From Mactromeris polynyma (lineage: Eukaryota > Mollusca > Bivalvia > Venerida > Mactridae): a stretch of DNA of 64,000 nt. Shown piece by piece: positions 61,456-64,000 of this stretch. Numbering within the stretch: the first letter of the stretch is position 1; every line of letters begins with the position of its first letter. The position numbers were made by a program, and so were the translations under genes. The notes beneath the pieces are model-generated. The model ran no database searches and was not told the origin of the DNA. It saw only the letters and a list, made by a program, of their open reading frames with translations. Location: assembly GCA_032209605.1 (NCBI GenBank), contig JASFXZ010000016.1, forward strand, positions 14,260,001 through 14,324,000, read 5' to 3'.

Positions 61456-62814
61456 TTCATACATATTGTTAATGCAGATTTTTGAAAATGAGTTATGATT
61501 TATTGGTTTAGCGTTATAAAAATGCTTATATTCTTTGTGTTCTCTTTATATTGTAATAATTTATGTATGTATGAAGGCCTCCTGTTAGATAAGTTTATGT
61601 ATGTATGTTTTTATGTGTATAGCTTAAGGAGTTACCTTCAATAAATAAAGTTTATTATTATTATCTTCTTACTGATCTGAATTGGACAGGCGTTTGTGAT
61701 TGCTTAAGAGAATTCATCCAATCAATCCAGTGCCTGTCATCTAACTTGAGAAATGCATTCTGATACTCAGTAACACAATGTCATCGGCAGGCTAGTCAGT
61801 AACATAGGCAGATACCCATTTAAATAAATTAAGTAATTCAATTAAACAATAGTATCACTATTATTAAAACATGGTAATAATATTCTTTTCAGTATTTTTA
61901 AGTATTGACGAGAAAACGAATATTTTCTTTATTTTTCCTTTTATGTTTTTAATATTCCCAAGAACAATGTTTTTAATGTTCAAAACACATTTTCTCCAAT
62001 TCATTATTAACAGCCAATAATTCTCAACTTTAGATTTCTTTTTGTGTAAATCTGCCAACACTTCCAAGGATTTATTCATTCTGGTTCATAATTAATGCTA
62101 ATTCTAATTTATGACAACAGGTAAAAATTGTAGTGGATTGAAAAATAATGCATTCACACCATTACTTTCAATACTTCGAATAAAACATATTCCAATGTAT
62201 ATCATTCAGATCGTTTTAAGTTATAAAACATGTAGATAATACATTTTTAAATACTTTTTATGATCTAAAAGAAATAAACCCCTTTGACTTATTCACATTT
62301 TGTAGATAAATCAGGGAAATGCAATTATTAACGAGTTGCTAATTAATTATGCAAGAGGCAATAATTCAGCATGCTGGCTTGATTTAAGAATTTTTGTGTT
62401 GATAAACTTTCTGCTAAGTATTTTTATGTTTTGAAATAATTAAGAGTTGTCTGGAATAATTTACGTTATAGAGAATATTACACCCATGGGTGTTCATATA
62501 TATTACTGCACGTATAAAACACGCCGCCCGTAAACGATAAAAAGGCAAGTCCATTATAATATCGAAAACGAGCTTTATAAACTTCTTATAACCCAAAGGC
62601 ATGAATGTTCTTAAATTGATATTCTATTCGCAAGATGAATTGTAAATTCACGTTCTATCGATATATGCAGCTTTCTTGGATAAATATCAAGAATGATCTC
62701 CCTTGAGTAGCGACTTTGCCTAAGTCATTTCCTCTTAATTGTATTGTCTCCCTTTATCTAGATAAAACAATAGACTCGTAGAGCTCAAGTTAGAGATCAC
62801 CAATTTTTACATAT

Positions 62815-63002
62815 ACAGTGAAACCTCACTAATAAGACCCCTTTGGATCCTTAAAAGCCGGTCCTTATATTGATTTGCTCTTAATATTGAGGTCGAATAT
62901 AAAGCAAAACAGTGAAAATGGGCTTGAAAATTGTGTTCATAATTTCAAGATGGTCTTATAATTGAGGTGGTATTTAACTTAATAATTGATGTTTTACTGT
63001 AG
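62815..63002. mobile_element. Candidate pogo-like MITE
   Basis: Starts 'tacagtgaaacctcactaat' and ends with 'ttttactgta'. The arms include 'aataagacc' and 'ggtcttata', imperfectly complementary, with TA at both edges. Related sequence lies at 54.85-54.98 and 60.12-60.18 kb. Confidence 0.5.
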
Positions 63003-63221
63003 TTATTAACGTAACTCGTATGTTTAGTCTTGTCCAAATATTTATAATAATACACATGTCAACACATAGTATGATTATTATTTCCCTTTTCTTAAGCTTC
63101 TCTTTAAAATTACCCTTTGTCTCAATTAATTATCATGTCTTACTCACTACATCTGTTTACCTGTATATTATTTTGTATTGATGTAGGCTAGAAGCATGTT
63201 TTATTGCTTAATGCTGAATAA

Positions 63222-63250
63222 AAGTTGTTGTTGTTGTTGTTGTTGTTTAG
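63222..63250 (+). repeat. (TTG)n tract ending a probable retroelement tail
   Basis: 'gctgaataaaagttgttg' followed by repeated TTG. This polyadenylation-like word plus simple-repeat tail is typical of LINE/SINE 3' ends. A similar tail with (ATT)n is at 61640-61665. Confidence 0.55.
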
Positions 63251-64000
63251 TCTTGTCTAGGAATGGGTGACTTCTAAAATGTTGGGTATACAATTATGTT
63301 TAAATTTTGTTCCAAAGCAACATAAGTTTTCTTGATAAACGAATTGATGTCGTGACCAAGTGGCATATCGCATTTAATACGGCGACACAAATATGTTTAA
63401 GTGTTTCTGTCCGTGGGGTTCTTTTCCGTTCTGAATGAAAGTATTTCGGAAGTATTTTATCGCCAGAGTTGAACTTATCTTTACATCCGTCAAGGCTCTG
63501 TTTTTGTTTAAAACTATGCTTATTCATTTTAGCGTTTGCGTAACAAGAAAATCAGAGCGAACGCTATCGTCTTTAATCAACGTTTGGGTATTTTACATCG
63601 CTTTGGGGTAGATCAATATGATTTGAATTTTCAATAGTGTCATGGGTAATTATGAGCAAATCTTTCTATTTAAAATTGGAAAATGTTGTAATTTGTCTTT
63701 TGTATGGATACAAATCTTACTTTTTGATCAAACTTTACTTTCAGTTAAAGAAAGAAATGATTGAAAAGTTGACCTTTATACAAAATATTTAGTTTTAATC
63801 GATATTCTTTTTTACATGCGATGCGATAAATTGAAGAATAGTTTAATTGTTGAAAATGTCAAAACTTTAAAAAGTCATCAACAATTTACTTATACTGTCA
63901 CGTCATTTGAACATTTAATTTGTATTTAGTTCAATTCATCAGTAAGGGTTAGGTATAAAACTCATTTTGTACGGTCTCAATTTCACACAGATATCGCTTA

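Larger units (their letters stand above)
59760..64000. other. Upstream flank of the DUF4773 gene, no gene supported
   Basis: Foldback fragment, AT-rich tandem repeat, R1, MITE and retroelement tails as listed. The minus-strand 75-codon ORF at 63300-63527 has no recognisable homology. Confidence 0.55.

Noticed and set aside
63300..63527. 75-codon minus-strand ORF with Lys-rich N-terminus
   Set aside because: No recognised domain, no splice partners and no conserved neighbour; length is within chance for this base composition.

Overview
Eukaryotic, AT-rich, intron-bearing, repeat-dense DNA, most likely from a bivalve mollusc. The reasons are GT-AG introns with AT-rich interiors, many tRNA-head SINE-like units, pogo-type MITEs, and a repeat opening 'acaagagggccatgatgg' that I associate with bivalve genomes. 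No prokaryotic gene organisation is visible. The species assignment is inference. The window has two parts. From about 0.9 to 48 kb it is a local cluster of one lineage-specific BTB/POZ gene family: eight copies with a recognisable large exon, one C-terminal fragment, and two unattached first exons. From 52.5 to 59.8 kb a single five-exon minus-strand gene encodes a small secreted cysteine-rich protein of DUF4773 type. The remainder is repeats and sequence with no supported gene. 

BTB cluster. Every copy uses the same two-exon plan, which simple ORF calling misses. A 9-nt coding first exon (Met plus two residues: MAE, MSE, MST, MLE or MAD) is followed directly by gtaagt or gtaagc. A phase-0 intron of about 1-2.6 kb leads to one large exon carrying an acidic linker, a BTB domain, a helical BACK-like region and a beta-rich C-terminal domain. 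Three subfamilies can be seen: A (copies at 1.3-5.1, 12.1-15.3 and, inverted, 34.9-37.5 kb), B (18.6-20.9 and 27.4-30.5 kb) and C (23.0-25.1, 39.5-41.9, 45.8-47.9 kb and the fragment at 43.9 kb). Five or six copies look intact (1.3, 23.0, 27.4, 34.9, 39.5 and 45.8 kb). The 12.1-kb copy is frameshifted near its 3' end, and the 18.6-kb copy is a clear pseudogene. By family knowledge such proteins are candidate CUL3 ubiquitin-ligase adaptors or dimerising scaffolds, so the cluster may be an expanded substrate-recognition repertoire. That function is inferred. 

Evolution in progress. The first two copies lie in a roughly 5-6 kb direct duplication that includes introns and downstream flanks. A 45-48 bp minisatellite in the subfamily-A intron has a different copy number in each member. 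Coding repeats (39 codons in one copy, 9 codons in another) alter the linker and C-terminal domain. A conserved promoter block around 'gcgaccggtaaataaa' precedes several first exons. 

Right part. The DUF4773-like gene has five exons joined in the same phase (phase 1), a signal peptide, five N-glycosylation sequons and 11 cysteines after the signal. Its introns hold a 74-bp minisatellite, a 59-bp triplication and interspersed repeats. A repeat family of about 450 bp (called R1 here) occurs roughly 18 times across the window in both orientations.
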